DNA of 64,000 nt from G963422705 sp963422705 (GTDB taxonomy: Bacteria > Poribacteria > WGA-4E > WGA-3G): NCBI GenBank assembly GCA_963422705.1, contig OY730443.1:1674001-1738000 (forward strand). Direction: 5' to 3'. Both the position numbers and the translations under genes were made by a program. The notes beneath the pieces were generated by a model. It saw nothing but the letters and a program-made list of their open reading frames with translations, made no database searches and was not told the DNA's origin. The number at the start of each line of letters is the position of its first letter. Within the stretch, counting starts at the first letter, position 1. This document shows, in pieces, positions 52,019-61,302 of the stretch.

Positions 52019-54526
52019 CTAGCTGCTCGTTGCTCTTCTATCCCCTAAGTGTGAGAAGAAACGTCGAACGGAATCTGCCTGTCTTTTGTTATCCAACCAT
52101 TTTACAGAGAAATGGAGCAGATTCTCCATGAGATTCTGATTGGCTTGAATATCGGCTGCCATTTCGTTTCTCAAACTGGTTACGATGTACAATCCGCTCT
52201 GAAAGGGGAGCATGAGTAGTGGAGATGCCTCATGTTCTCCGCCCGGGCTAGTGTGCGCCTGAAGTGCTTGCGGCTTCGAAATTTTTGCGAGGGCTATCCA
52301 TTTTCCGAGCGGATCAAACCACATGTCGTCAACCCGCACGGGTGGCTCGTCTATCGCACTTGGCTTTGTGTGACTTTTTCCATTGACAACATTAGGAGAT
52401 TTGAAAATGCCGGCACGCCTCCCGTGGAAAGTTGGTGTCACCCCTTCCATCTCGTCGCATTCAATGCCGGTTAACGGCTCCGGAATCCACCCCGTGCCAC
52501 GGTACTGTTTGTAATTTGCCTTGATATCTTGCCCCGAGACAATAACAATCCCCCCTTGGCTGACGAAATTTTTGATGCGGTGTTCCGCGTCAATGTTCAA
52601 ACGGTATCCTGCTTTGTAGATTTCTCCAGCACCTATCCACAAAATATCGGATTTTGCGAGGCTGTCGGTTCGCAAATCTTGTACAGCTTTGTAAATAATA
52701 CGATGTTCTCGAATGTATTCAAACCTTTCGAGGACAGGCATCTCTTCGGTGGTAATGTTCCCTGTAAGTGCGAGAACTTTAAGCGGAAGCGGTGTCTTAC
52801 CGCGTGAAGGAATTATTCCTAACTTGTTTTGCAAACTTTGAATTGGCAGTATGTATCTGATGGCGCTAACGCTTTCTCTATAAATAAAGGGGGCCAAGGT
52901 AGCTTTCTGAATCGGGTTTTGATGTACCTCGCGGAAGAGAGAAGGATATGCGATTAACTGTGTCCGTGTAAAAGGTAGCAACCGCTTTATTAATGGGAAT
53001 CCTTTACGGAGTTTTGCATCAAAACGAGCAAAGGCATTTTCAACATCCCAGCGCCGGCTATAACTTGCATCAATCGTCTTCAAGTCAATACGCTCTTCAT
53101 TGACGTTTGTGACGTATCCGTGAACGACGTTTATCCCGTGAATCGGTTTTCCATCCTTGTCGGTAATCGCAGTATCTTCGGTATCCTGCCGCGCCAAAAT
53201 CACATCAGTCAACCCGGTTAAACTGAACAGTTCAGGCTGATATTTTTCCGCACTTTCAACAATTGTGCAATAGCGGCGTGGGAAAACAATATCCGCGTCA
53301 CGAAAGGAGCGAAACTTGAAGCCTATGTTTTTGTAGTTTTTCGGGTTAAGCTCGATGCGGGCGGCAACGTTGTGAAACGGTTCAATCCGACGGTTAATAT
53401 GTGCCTGTATGGATAACCTTTGCACACTAAAAGGAGCAATATGGTGTTTATACTTATAATCTTTTTCCCACCGGGGCGCATCATCTTGCAAGATAATCTT
53501 TCCGAGTTGGATGGTATACGGTGTATTGTTTTCAAAGATTGCTTTGTATCCGTTACTATCGTCGCCCTCCATCCGGCAACGTAATCCCCTGTCGTCTCGA
53601 TGATTCACGTTTTCAATCTTGTGCTTATGTTCGTGCATAAACTCCCACTCGTCTCTATATCCATTGTTATCCTTGTCTTTGACATCCATCAGAGAGATAT
53701 GCTTCTCGTTATAATCTTTGAGAATCGCGGTGTATTCCCCGGTGTGTGTACGGACTTTGACGCGAGTGCCGATGAGCCGTTCAATGAGTCGTTCATAACT
53801 TTCCTGATTCAAGTACGCTGTGGATTCCTCCTCAATGTTCTTAACCCTATCGGAAAGAGCAACTTTTTCGCCTTGTGTCTCCCGGTAGAGCTCATTGTAT
53901 CTTCCCATCCGATTTTCCGTCGTTTTCCTAATACTGGACCAGAGCATAGAAATCGCTTGTTCGACAGCTTCCCTGAGGGCGATGAACATATTTCGGATTT
54001 TTCTTCCGATTTTGTAGAAGAGGGGTGGATGGTAGACTCGTTCAAGTTCCCACAAGCGTTCGCGGCGTTCTCGCTCATTCATCATATCGTGATAGCGAAT
54101 GTATGCCACGATGCCTTCATCTCTTTCACCATTGGTAAAGATATAACTAGGGGCATGTCCACGCTGCCGCGATTCTTCGGAGATAATTTCCATGCCCGTG
54201 AATTCAAGGCGCATCGTTCCACGATAGCGATGTCCGTTCTTCATCTGGAAAACGACATATTTGTTCAGGAGCTTTTTCAAGAGTTTGTCTTTCTTGAAGA
54301 GACGTATTAAATAAGTAATGCTGGTAAATAGGAATACAATGGCACTCACCGCAACATAAGGTTGTACCTTACTCCAAAGGGTTCTTACCTGCTGCTCCGC
54401 CTCTTCAACGGGGGTGCTCTCTTGTGCTATCGCAGGGTAGAAAAATCCGAACAAAATGAGAATAACACTGAGGTAAAGGTACGCGTTACGAAGTGGACTT
54501 GTGAAAAATTTTCTTAATCTAACCAT
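52019..54526 (-). CDS. Large membrane-anchored protein with a C-terminal GATase-like domain
   Basis: The 835-aa protein has an N-terminal hydrophobic segment (YLYLSVILILFGFFYPAIAQ, possibly a signal sequence) and a second helix (AVSAIVFLFTSITYLI). A charged helical region (about 100-220) has two short SH3/LSm-like strands (VFQMKNGHRYRGTM, TRVKVRTHTGEYTAILKDY). The central region is beta-rich and the C-terminal alpha/beta part has LKVLALTGNITTEEMPVLER, DILWIGAGEIYK and FVSQGGIVIVSGQDIKANYK. The last resembles DUF4159/glutamine-amidotransferase-like modules in uncharacterised envelope proteins. Function unknown. ATG 54526 follows AAAGGTGAT. Confidence 0.72.
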   Translation of the reverse strand: MVRLRKFFTSPLRNAYLYLSVILILFGFFYPAIAQESTPVEEAEQQVRTLWSKVQPYVAVSAIVFLFTSITYLIRLFKKDKLLKKLLNKYVVFQMKNGHRYRGTMRLEFTGMEIISEESRQRGHAPSYIFTNGERDEGIVAYIRYHDMMNERERRERLWELERVYHPPLFYKIGRKIRNMFIALREAVEQAISMLWSSIRKTTENRMGRYNELYRETQGEKVALSDRVKNIEEESTAYLNQESYERLIERLIGTRVKVRTHTGEYTAILKDYNEKHISLMDVKDKDNNGYRDEWEFMHEHKHKIENVNHRDDRGLRCRMEGDDSNGYKAIFENNTPYTIQLGKIILQDDAPRWEKDYKYKHHIAPFSVQRLSIQAHINRRIEPFHNVAARIELNPKNYKNIGFKFRSFRDADIVFPRRYCTIVESAEKYQPELFSLTGLTDVILARQDTEDTAITDKDGKPIHGINVVHGYVTNVNEERIDLKTIDASYSRRWDVENAFARFDAKLRKGFPLIKRLLPFTRTQLIAYPSLFREVHQNPIQKATLAPFIYRESVSAIRYILPIQSLQNKLGIIPSRGKTPLPLKVLALTGNITTEEMPVLERFEYIREHRIIYKAVQDLRTDSLAKSDILWIGAGEIYKAGYRLNIDAEHRIKNFVSQGGIVIVSGQDIKANYKQYRGTGWIPEPLTGIECDEMEGVTPTFHGRRAGIFKSPNVVNGKSHTKPSAIDEPPVRVDDMWFDPLGKWIALAKISKPQALQAHTSPGGEHEASPLLMLPFQSGLYIVTSLRNEMAADIQANQNLMENLLHFSVKWLDNKRQADSVRRFFSHLGDRRATSS

Positions 54527-54565
54527 GTGTATCACCTTTTGCGTCTATTAGCATGCGCGCGAAAT

Positions 54566-55426
54566 TCAGATAATTTGAATTCCGTTTTCTGCTGCAATTC
54601 TTCTCACATTCGCCGCGGCGAGTGGGATTTTATCTACCGGTAGGTGTTCTATGAGTCCGTATCCTTCTGGGTACGCGTCATCAAACCGCTTCAATGCAAC
54701 CCCTAAGTTCAATTCCCCTTCTCCTGGTACTTCTTCGTCAAGGTGAAGGACCAAGCCGTTTTGTACGCGGATGTCTTTGATATGTGCCATAGGCGCGACG
54801 GGGCCCATCACATCAAAAATGTGGTTAAGTCTTCTTTCAGAATCATAAACCTGGCGCAAGGTTTGAAAGTGGTTGACAAAATCCATGACGATTCGGAGGC
54901 TGTCGAACCCAACTTTTTCGACGACATCCCGACATGTCTCCGGTGAATCCATAATTGAGACGGCGTGGGTTTCCATAACAAGCGTCAGTTCTTGGCGTTC
55001 GGCTTGCTCCGCAATCGGTTTGAGGGACTCAATTAACCGGTTCATTGATATTGGAAGATGGTTGTCTCTGTGAGATGTCCACGCGCCATCCGGGTTGAGA
55101 CTTCCTGCCCGGAACAAGTAGTGTTGCGCACCGAGTGAGACAGCCGTTGACATTCCGCGGGTAACATTAGCGATGGCAGCTTCGCGAACATCAGCTCGCG
55201 CATCAAAAAGGCATTCCTGATAGGTGATGCCGAATTGTACGAGTTCAAGGTGTTCTGAATTCAGCAGTTCCGCTGTTCTGATGCAAACATCGGGTGAGAC
55301 AGAGGGGATGTCCTCACTTCGGAAATGGAAGCTAATTCCGGTGAATTCCAATGCCTTGATTTTTTGAAGTTCTTCTGAGGTGACAGTGCGAAAATCTCCA
55401 CATATTCCAACAACGCCGAGTCTCAC
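54566..55426 (-). CDS. Sugar phosphate isomerase/epimerase (xylose isomerase-like TIM barrel)
   Basis: The 286-aa AP-endonuclease-2/xylose isomerase-like barrel begins MRLGVVGICGDFRTVTSEEL, then ALEFTGISFHFRS. ELTLVMETHAVSIMDSPETC carries a metal-ligand Glu, LRIVMDFVNHFQTL an Asp/His pair and MAHIKDIRVQNGLVLHLDEE the following His; EVPGEGELNLGVALKRFDD and YGLIEHLP end the site. This pattern fits sugar or inosose epimerases. The start is GTG 55426, overlapping the TGA of the upstream cyclase (GTGA), so translation is coupled. It belongs to the Poribacteria-like sugar toolkit. Confidence 0.88.
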   Translation of the reverse strand: MRLGVVGICGDFRTVTSEELQKIKALEFTGISFHFRSEDIPSVSPDVCIRTAELLNSEHLELVQFGITYQECLFDARADVREAAIANVTRGMSTAVSLGAQHYLFRAGSLNPDGAWTSHRDNHLPISMNRLIESLKPIAEQAERQELTLVMETHAVSIMDSPETCRDVVEKVGFDSLRIVMDFVNHFQTLRQVYDSERRLNHIFDVMGPVAPMAHIKDIRVQNGLVLHLDEEVPGEGELNLGVALKRFDDAYPEGYGLIEHLPVDKIPLAAANVRRIAAENGIQII

Positions 55427-58400
55427 TGTTTTCCCTCCAATTCATTGAGAAGTTGCCTAGCTGTATTCAGGATATCAAACCCTTCGGAAAACCAAGCGTA
55501 TATCGGTTTTAAAAGCGCGTAAGCGGCTTGGTTAGTTGCGCGTGTATCTTGTCCACGAGAAGTCTCGAGCCACAATTGAGCGAGGCTAATTGCTGCCCGG
55601 AGTTCCCATGATTTAGCCCCTTGTGCTCTGGCGATTGTCAACGCTTTCTGAAAACAGGCCTCCGCCTTTGCGTAACATTCGGTTTCTGTAGCCCCTTGCT
55701 GGTGTCGATTCCCACATTGCTGTTTATAACATTCTGCTTTATATCTATAGAGTTCAGCCAAATACATTCGCTCACCTGTTTTCTTGACTATCTTAATTGC
55801 TTCCTCCAAACTCTGCAGTGCGAGTTCAAAGTTTCCTGCGGATTGATAAGCTTGTGCGAGGCGTGCTAAAAAGAGTGGGCGCAGCACTTCAGCGCGTGTC
55901 ATTTCCCAGGCGCTGATGCCACGGCGTATCATGATGATGCCCTCCTCTGCATCCCCTTTTTCCGCAAGAGCCCATCCTTTCATAACAGTCGCAGCCGCTT
56001 CCCAGACGAAGAAACCGTGTTCCTGACAGAGGCTCAACATTTGTGTTGCATAGGCATCCACCTTATCAACATCTTCTTGGTATTGGTAAAGTACCGTTGC
56101 AAAATGTAGGGACACGACATTACTAAAAGGGTGCTGTCTGTCGCGCCCAATTTTCTTTGCATCTTCAACCCGTTTGACAGCTTGTTCCGGATACCCTATG
56201 CTCCATAACAGAGGAGCGGAGTAAGAGAGTAGTGTCATCCCCGGGTCTGCCAAATAGTGTAAGAAAGCGGGCACTGGGTGTTCTTGCGGTTGATACACCT
56301 TGAGTCCTGCATCAAGGTGTGCCAGCGCACTTTTGAATTCACTCAGATAATAAAGTGTCGCGCCAAGTGCCCGGTGTGCCTCTAATTCAAGTGCAGGGTT
56401 TTGCTGTTCTCGGGCAAAAACGAGGCACTGCTCCCCTAATTCTCGTGCGGAAAGCAACCGTCCCTGTACGAGATAGGAGAGCCACAGGCCAAACAAGACA
56501 GGGAAACGCAGAGCGTTGACGTTTTGCTTATCCCCGGATTGTGGCGACAGATTTAGCTCAGTTTGTGCTTCAAACGTATCGAGCTTATCCAAGAGCTCCC
56601 TCGCTCGCGTATAAGCATGCTCAACCTCAACGGAGGCATATCCCTTTGTCGCGGTGAGTGCCGGTCCGATAGTTGTCAAAAGTACAAGCTCGCGTCGTGC
56701 GCGTTCAGGAGTAGCAGGTAAGTTTTCGAGTGATGCTAGCCCTTGCGTGATGTGTCGGGCACCTTCAACGTTTGCAGAACGCTCCAATGCCCGGTGCCCC
56801 GCCTGTTGCCAGTAATCCACTGCCTTTTCAGCCAGTCCTGCTTCCGTATAATGATGTGCTACTAATTCAGGTTGCTCGTTAACAATTATCGGAAATTCTT
56901 CTGTCAGAACTGTTGCTATCTGTTGATGATACTGCTGCCGTGTGCTTTTGAGGAGAGACTGATAAGCGGTTTCTCGAATTAAGGGATGTCTAAATGTATA
57001 TACATCTTGCTCATCCGGCGTGAATGCGCGATTGAGAATCTGTGCTTCAACAAGCGAGTCCAATTGGCGTTCGAGTTGCTCATTTTGGGCTGTGGCATCC
57101 CATGATTCCATGGGGATATTCAATGCGGGCATCTTCTGAAGTAGTTCACCTGTCCATTCCCTTCCAAGGGTTGCCCCGAATTGTACAATCTCTTTCGCTG
57201 GGCCCAGCCGGTCCAATCGTGCGGTAAGCAATGCTTGTAAGGTGGCCGGAATCTCTGTTGATTGATTGCCGTCTAAATTTGGTGTTAAGGTAATCAGATT
57301 TTCTTCAAGTACCATACGGGTGAGTTCTTCGACAAACAAGGGGACGCCTTCTGTCATATCGACAATCTGCGACATAATTTCTTCAGATACCGGTATCATT
57401 GGCTTTCCATCGGCAAGCCTAGGTTGCACATCTGCCACCTGCTGAATCATCGTTTTAACCTCTTTCCGGGTTAGACGTTTCAGGGGAAGGCGCGTTGTCC
57501 ATGACGAAGCATCTTCTTGCACGAGACTTTCCATATTTTCCCTATGTTCAGAACGGCAGGTGAGGGCTAGCAAAATTCTAGCATGTTGAGTACGCGCAAT
57601 TAAGAGTGAGAGAAACGCAAGACTTGACGGATCTATCCAGTGTAAATCTTCAACCACAAAGAGGATTGGCTTCTGCCCAGCAACCCTGAGTAACAAGTGT
57701 ACAAGGCCCTCCCAGGTCCGTTGTCTACGTTGTTCAGGGGTTAGGATTTGCGGTGACAGCTCATCCGTTTTCAAAAAGAGGAGCTCTGCGAGAAGGGGCA
57801 GCGTCTCCGTAGATAAGTTTCCGATGTCGAGCAGAAATGTCTCCAATTTTTGGAGTCTACTGTGCGGCGTATCAGCACTGCTGAATTTCAAAAGCTGTTG
57901 CTGTAACATGACAAGTATCGGATAGAGAGGGCTATTCTGGTAATAAGGTGAACCTCTACATTCCAAGATATATGTATCGGAATTGACGTGTTCCTTAAGC
58001 TGCTGTATGCACCGGGATTTACCGATTCCCGCCTCGCCCTCAATGAGGAGCGTCTGGCCTTTTCCATTTACAACGTTGGCCCAGCGTTCCGTCATGAGTT
58101 CCACTTCAGATTTTCGCCCGATAAGCGGTGTTAATCCACTTTCTCTTTCAATATCAACCCTGTTCTGTTGCGGAATTTCATCAGAAACCTGATACAGTGG
58201 TACCGGATGCGAAATACCGCGGAGTTCAAAAGAACCGAGTGATTCGCATTTAAAAAAACCTTGGATGAGTTGCTGCGTTGTTGCCCCAATGACAATGTTA
58301 TTCGGTGCCGCCTGGGCTTGCATTCTCGCTGCTATATTCGGTGTTTTTCCGACAATATCTATCGGCTCGGGCGCATTTTCTTCTGCCATGTACCAGACAA

Positions 58401-58938
58401 CGACAAGCCCTGTATCAATACTGAGACGTACCTGAATTTCGGTTTCGAATGTCGCTTTAAGATATGGATTAAGTTGCTCTATCGCGGCGACGATGCCTAA
58501 TGCGGCCCGGGCAGCACGATGCGCAGCATCTTCGTGGGCGATGGGGTACCCGAAATAGACAAGAATTCCATCACCGAAGTATCGTGCGATGTGCCCATTT
58601 TGTCCTAATACGACTTCCATGACACATTCGCGATATGCCTCTAAGAGATTCCGGAGTTCTTCGGAATCAAGTCTTTCAGTGAATTGTGTTGAGTTCACCA
58701 CGTCACAAAAGAGAACAGTGAGTTGACGACGTTCGGCGGCCTCTATCGGCACCATCTCAAGTTCTCGATGTCGAGTCAGGTGCTTTGTGCCATGAGAGTC
58801 CCTCTCTTGCCGGTTCGTCGGTTTTTGACTGATTGGATTTGCGCAGTGCCCGCAAAACTTTGGCTGTGTTTCCAAGCCGATATCCGACTGTAATGGTGGA
58901 TTCAAAAAACCACAACTCGGGCATTGCTTGTGTTGCAC
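55423..58938 (-). CDS. Class III nucleotidyl cyclase / AAA ATPase / TPR multidomain regulator
   Basis: The 1171-aa protein begins with a zinc ribbon (HKQCPSCGFLNPP and KFCGHCANPI). Residues about 75-260 form a class III adenylate/guanylate cyclase domain: VLFCDVVNSTQFTERLD (metal Asp), HIARYFGDGILVYFGYPIAH (second Asp). Next is a STAND-like NTPase (about 290-620): LIGRKSEVELMTERWA, Walker A EGEAGIGKSRCIQQL, Walker B PILFVVEDLHWIDPSS. TPR repeats fill the C-terminal half. It probably makes cyclic nucleotide in response to a protein or ligand signal. GTG 58938 has AAGGAG 10 bp upstream; frames reaching 59094 overlap the upstream TPR gene. A Crp-like regulator is encoded nearby. Confidence 0.9.
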   Translation of the reverse strand: MQHKQCPSCGFLNPPLQSDIGLETQPKFCGHCANPISQKPTNRQERDSHGTKHLTRHRELEMVPIEAAERRQLTVLFCDVVNSTQFTERLDSEELRNLLEAYRECVMEVVLGQNGHIARYFGDGILVYFGYPIAHEDAAHRAARAALGIVAAIEQLNPYLKATFETEIQVRLSIDTGLVVVWYMAEENAPEPIDIVGKTPNIAARMQAQAAPNNIVIGATTQQLIQGFFKCESLGSFELRGISHPVPLYQVSDEIPQQNRVDIERESGLTPLIGRKSEVELMTERWANVVNGKGQTLLIEGEAGIGKSRCIQQLKEHVNSDTYILECRGSPYYQNSPLYPILVMLQQQLLKFSSADTPHSRLQKLETFLLDIGNLSTETLPLLAELLFLKTDELSPQILTPEQRRQRTWEGLVHLLLRVAGQKPILFVVEDLHWIDPSSLAFLSLLIARTQHARILLALTCRSEHRENMESLVQEDASSWTTRLPLKRLTRKEVKTMIQQVADVQPRLADGKPMIPVSEEIMSQIVDMTEGVPLFVEELTRMVLEENLITLTPNLDGNQSTEIPATLQALLTARLDRLGPAKEIVQFGATLGREWTGELLQKMPALNIPMESWDATAQNEQLERQLDSLVEAQILNRAFTPDEQDVYTFRHPLIRETAYQSLLKSTRQQYHQQIATVLTEEFPIIVNEQPELVAHHYTEAGLAEKAVDYWQQAGHRALERSANVEGARHITQGLASLENLPATPERARRELVLLTTIGPALTATKGYASVEVEHAYTRARELLDKLDTFEAQTELNLSPQSGDKQNVNALRFPVLFGLWLSYLVQGRLLSARELGEQCLVFAREQQNPALELEAHRALGATLYYLSEFKSALAHLDAGLKVYQPQEHPVPAFLHYLADPGMTLLSYSAPLLWSIGYPEQAVKRVEDAKKIGRDRQHPFSNVVSLHFATVLYQYQEDVDKVDAYATQMLSLCQEHGFFVWEAAATVMKGWALAEKGDAEEGIIMIRRGISAWEMTRAEVLRPLFLARLAQAYQSAGNFELALQSLEEAIKIVKKTGERMYLAELYRYKAECYKQQCGNRHQQGATETECYAKAEACFQKALTIARAQGAKSWELRAAISLAQLWLETSRGQDTRATNQAAYALLKPIYAWFSEGFDILNTARQLLNELEGKQ

Positions 58939-58993
58939 TGCGAAATATCTCCTTGTACTGTGCAAAGGCGCGCGATGGGTGTCATCTACAGAT

Positions 58994-59710
58994 TTAATTC
59001 CTGAATTGACTGAGGTACTCCTCAAGTTCAGTATCGCGCGGATCCAATTTGTATGCCTCTTGGTAATAGTCAATTGCAGTATCTGTCTTTCCAACTTTCA
59101 TGAAAAGCGAACCGAGGTTCCGATATGCCACACTATGCGTGGGCTTCAAATCTAATGCCCGTAAGTAGGCATCGCGAGCCTTCAAGAAATAGATTTTAGT
59201 TTGCCCAATGAGAATATTAAGTGTAATTTCATTTTCCCAGCGTGCTCTATAGACTTTCCCCCCGGAACCCCGTGCGTGTTCAGCAATTTTGGAGGCTATA
59301 CTATCACTACGCGTCTTAAAAGTTACCAGGCCCGAGTCTATTTCAGAGAGCGCGATATCAAGTTCTTCAAGGGCAACGTCAATAACGGGCTCGCGAATCT
59401 CTTTTTTCCAAGATGGCCAACTGGGCCCGGCGTATTTGAGCCCTTGTTCATAGTAGACAGCCCCCAGGTCGTTATAGAGCTCAGCGTTTTCCGGGCGCAT
59501 GATAAGTGCTGCCTGGTAAAGTTCAATGGCTTGTTCATACTTTCCGGCGGTGAAAGCGTTCGTAGCATCGGAGCGTAATTGCTTAAACTCCTCACTTTCC
59601 AAATTTACAGCGATGCTAAGCTCCGCCTTATCCTTTCCGAATAAATAGAGGCCGCCGAAGAACAAAATCGCCAGACATGCTGCTATAATTATCGGCAGTT
59701 GCAATTTCAT
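58994..59710 (-). CDS. Membrane-anchored TPR protein
   Basis: The 238-aa protein has an N-terminal transmembrane helix (LPIIIAACLAILFFGGLYLF) and TPR units: AFTAGKYEQAIELYQAALIM, then RPENAELYNDLGAVYYEQGL, and near the C-terminus LKPTHSVAYRNLGSLFMKVG and KTDTAIDYYQEAYKLDPRD. It is likely to scaffold an envelope complex. It lies between the HtrA protease and the cyclase on the same strand, 55 bp before the cyclase start. Confidence 0.85.
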   Translation of the reverse strand: MKLQLPIIIAACLAILFFGGLYLFGKDKAELSIAVNLESEEFKQLRSDATNAFTAGKYEQAIELYQAALIMRPENAELYNDLGAVYYEQGLKYAGPSWPSWKKEIREPVIDVALEELDIALSEIDSGLVTFKTRSDSIASKIAEHARGSGGKVYRARWENEITLNILIGQTKIYFLKARDAYLRALDLKPTHSVAYRNLGSLFMKVGKTDTAIDYYQEAYKLDPRDTELEEYLSQFRN

Positions 59711-59850
59711 TTTTTGGTCCTTTTTGGCTTCAACTTGCGTAAAATTACATCAGAACCTCTTGACGCGCAAAATGTGTGCAAAGCAGAGCGGTGCAATTTC
59801 GCCAACACCAGGAGATTCGATTTGTACAAAGAATTTGAGGCTTAAAACAC

Positions 59851-61284
59851 CTATCTCCGGCGATTGTTTTGATTAAAAACGACATTAATAAAATCCGTTT
59901 CTCCGTTTCGGGTGAAGTAAAGCCGGATTCTACTTCTGGAGCGCATACGTTGATATAGCATTTTGAAGATTTCAAGAGAGTGGATTTTGTTATTGTCAAT
60001 TTGAAAGATTACATCTCCGCGCGTGAGTGCATCCGCCAACCCACTTTCTTTGTCAACATGCAAAACAATAACCCCGGGAGCGGGGTTATAGGTTTCCCCT
60101 GCATAGTACTGGGTTTCTTGGGCTTGCGAATCTTGACGAATTCGCTGGAGCATTTCACGGTTAGGTTGTTCAAGTGTCACGCCCCATCCAGGTGGCTTGT
60201 AATGCCATTGCCGTGTTTTTAAGTTGAGTGTCGTCTGGCGCTTTTTTCGATTTCGGAAGAATTGGCAATCAATCTCTTGGTTAAGTGGCAGCAGGCGTAC
60301 GAGCGCTTTAAATACGCTTTCACTTTTGATTTGTTGGCCGGAAATGGAGGTAATTACATCCCCGCGTTTGATGCGGGCAGCGGACGCAGGACTTCTCTTT
60401 TCTACCCCGGATACCAAAATGCCAGTTTTAACAACGGGGTTAGGAGGGTGACGCCCAGCATTTGGAAAAAGTTTTTCTGCCAAATCCTCTGTGATAGGTT
60501 GTGTTTCCAGGCCAAGGTAAGGTGGAATAACGCTACCATACTCGATAATCTGTTGGATAACTTTTTTCACTTTGTTCGCCGGAATTGCAAATCCAACGCC
60601 TTGCGAACCCCCACTTGTTGAATAGATAGCCGTGTTTATGCCGATAAGCTGGCCATCCGTATTGACTAAGGCCCCGCCACTATTGCCGGGGTTAATTGAA
60701 GCATCAGTCTGAATGAGTCCTTTATGGAAACGCTTTCCATCCTTATCCTTAAGTGAACGTTGCATTGCGCTGACAATACCGATTGTTACGGTAGGTTGCG
60801 CTTGTCCAACGAACGGATGTCCGATTGCCAATGCCCACTCACCGATGCGCAAATCCTGGGAGTCCCCCCAGATGATTTGTGGCAGTTCCGTCGCGTCGAC
60901 AGTCAAAATCGCGAGGTCTGAGAGGTAATCATATCCAAATACTTCCGCCTCAAATTCGCGTCCATCCGGCAGAATCACTTTAATGCTATCAGCATCTTCT
61001 ATGACATGATGATTGGTGATAATATACCCATTTCTGTCGACAATGACACCGGATCCGAGTCCATGGAGTTTCCGTGTGTATGGAATTTGTTCCCACCAAT
61101 CATCCCAAAAAGAGAATCTCCTCACTTCTTTGGTTGTACTGATATTAACAACAGCCGGGCTAGCCTTTTCAACAGCATTCACAATCGCGGTCCGGCGACT
61201 TTGCGCTACATCATGTGTACTTCCCAAGGGTATGCACAAAAGAGATAAAAAAAGTAATACAATTTTTATGTAATTTTTCAACAT
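59851..61284 (-). CDS. HtrA/DegP-type serine protease with two PDZ domains
   Basis: The 477-aa periplasmic protease has a signal sequence (MLKNYIKIVLLFLSLLCIPL). The trypsin-like domain has the triad His93 (TNHHV), Asp123 (SDLAIL) and Ser202 (INPGNSGGA). First PDZ at about 270-350 (YLGLETQPI, SPASAARIKRGDVITSISGQ), second at about 375-470 (GLADALTRGDVIFQIDNNKI). It degrades or refolds damaged envelope proteins. Length and layout are standard for DegP/DegQ. It sits in the right-edge block of peptidase genes (M28, HtrA). The 18-bp gap to the upstream M28 gene suggests an operon. Confidence 0.95.
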   Translation of the reverse strand: MLKNYIKIVLLFLSLLCIPLGSTHDVAQSRRTAIVNAVEKASPAVVNISTTKEVRRFSFWDDWWEQIPYTRKLHGLGSGVIVDRNGYIITNHHVIEDADSIKVILPDGREFEAEVFGYDYLSDLAILTVDATELPQIIWGDSQDLRIGEWALAIGHPFVGQAQPTVTIGIVSAMQRSLKDKDGKRFHKGLIQTDASINPGNSGGALVNTDGQLIGINTAIYSTSGGSQGVGFAIPANKVKKVIQQIIEYGSVIPPYLGLETQPITEDLAEKLFPNAGRHPPNPVVKTGILVSGVEKRSPASAARIKRGDVITSISGQQIKSESVFKALVRLLPLNQEIDCQFFRNRKKRQTTLNLKTRQWHYKPPGWGVTLEQPNREMLQRIRQDSQAQETQYYAGETYNPAPGVIVLHVDKESGLADALTRGDVIFQIDNNKIHSLEIFKMLYQRMRSRSRIRLYFTRNGETDFINVVFNQNNRRR

Positions 61285-61302
61285 TTCTGCCCAATCCTTG
61301 TG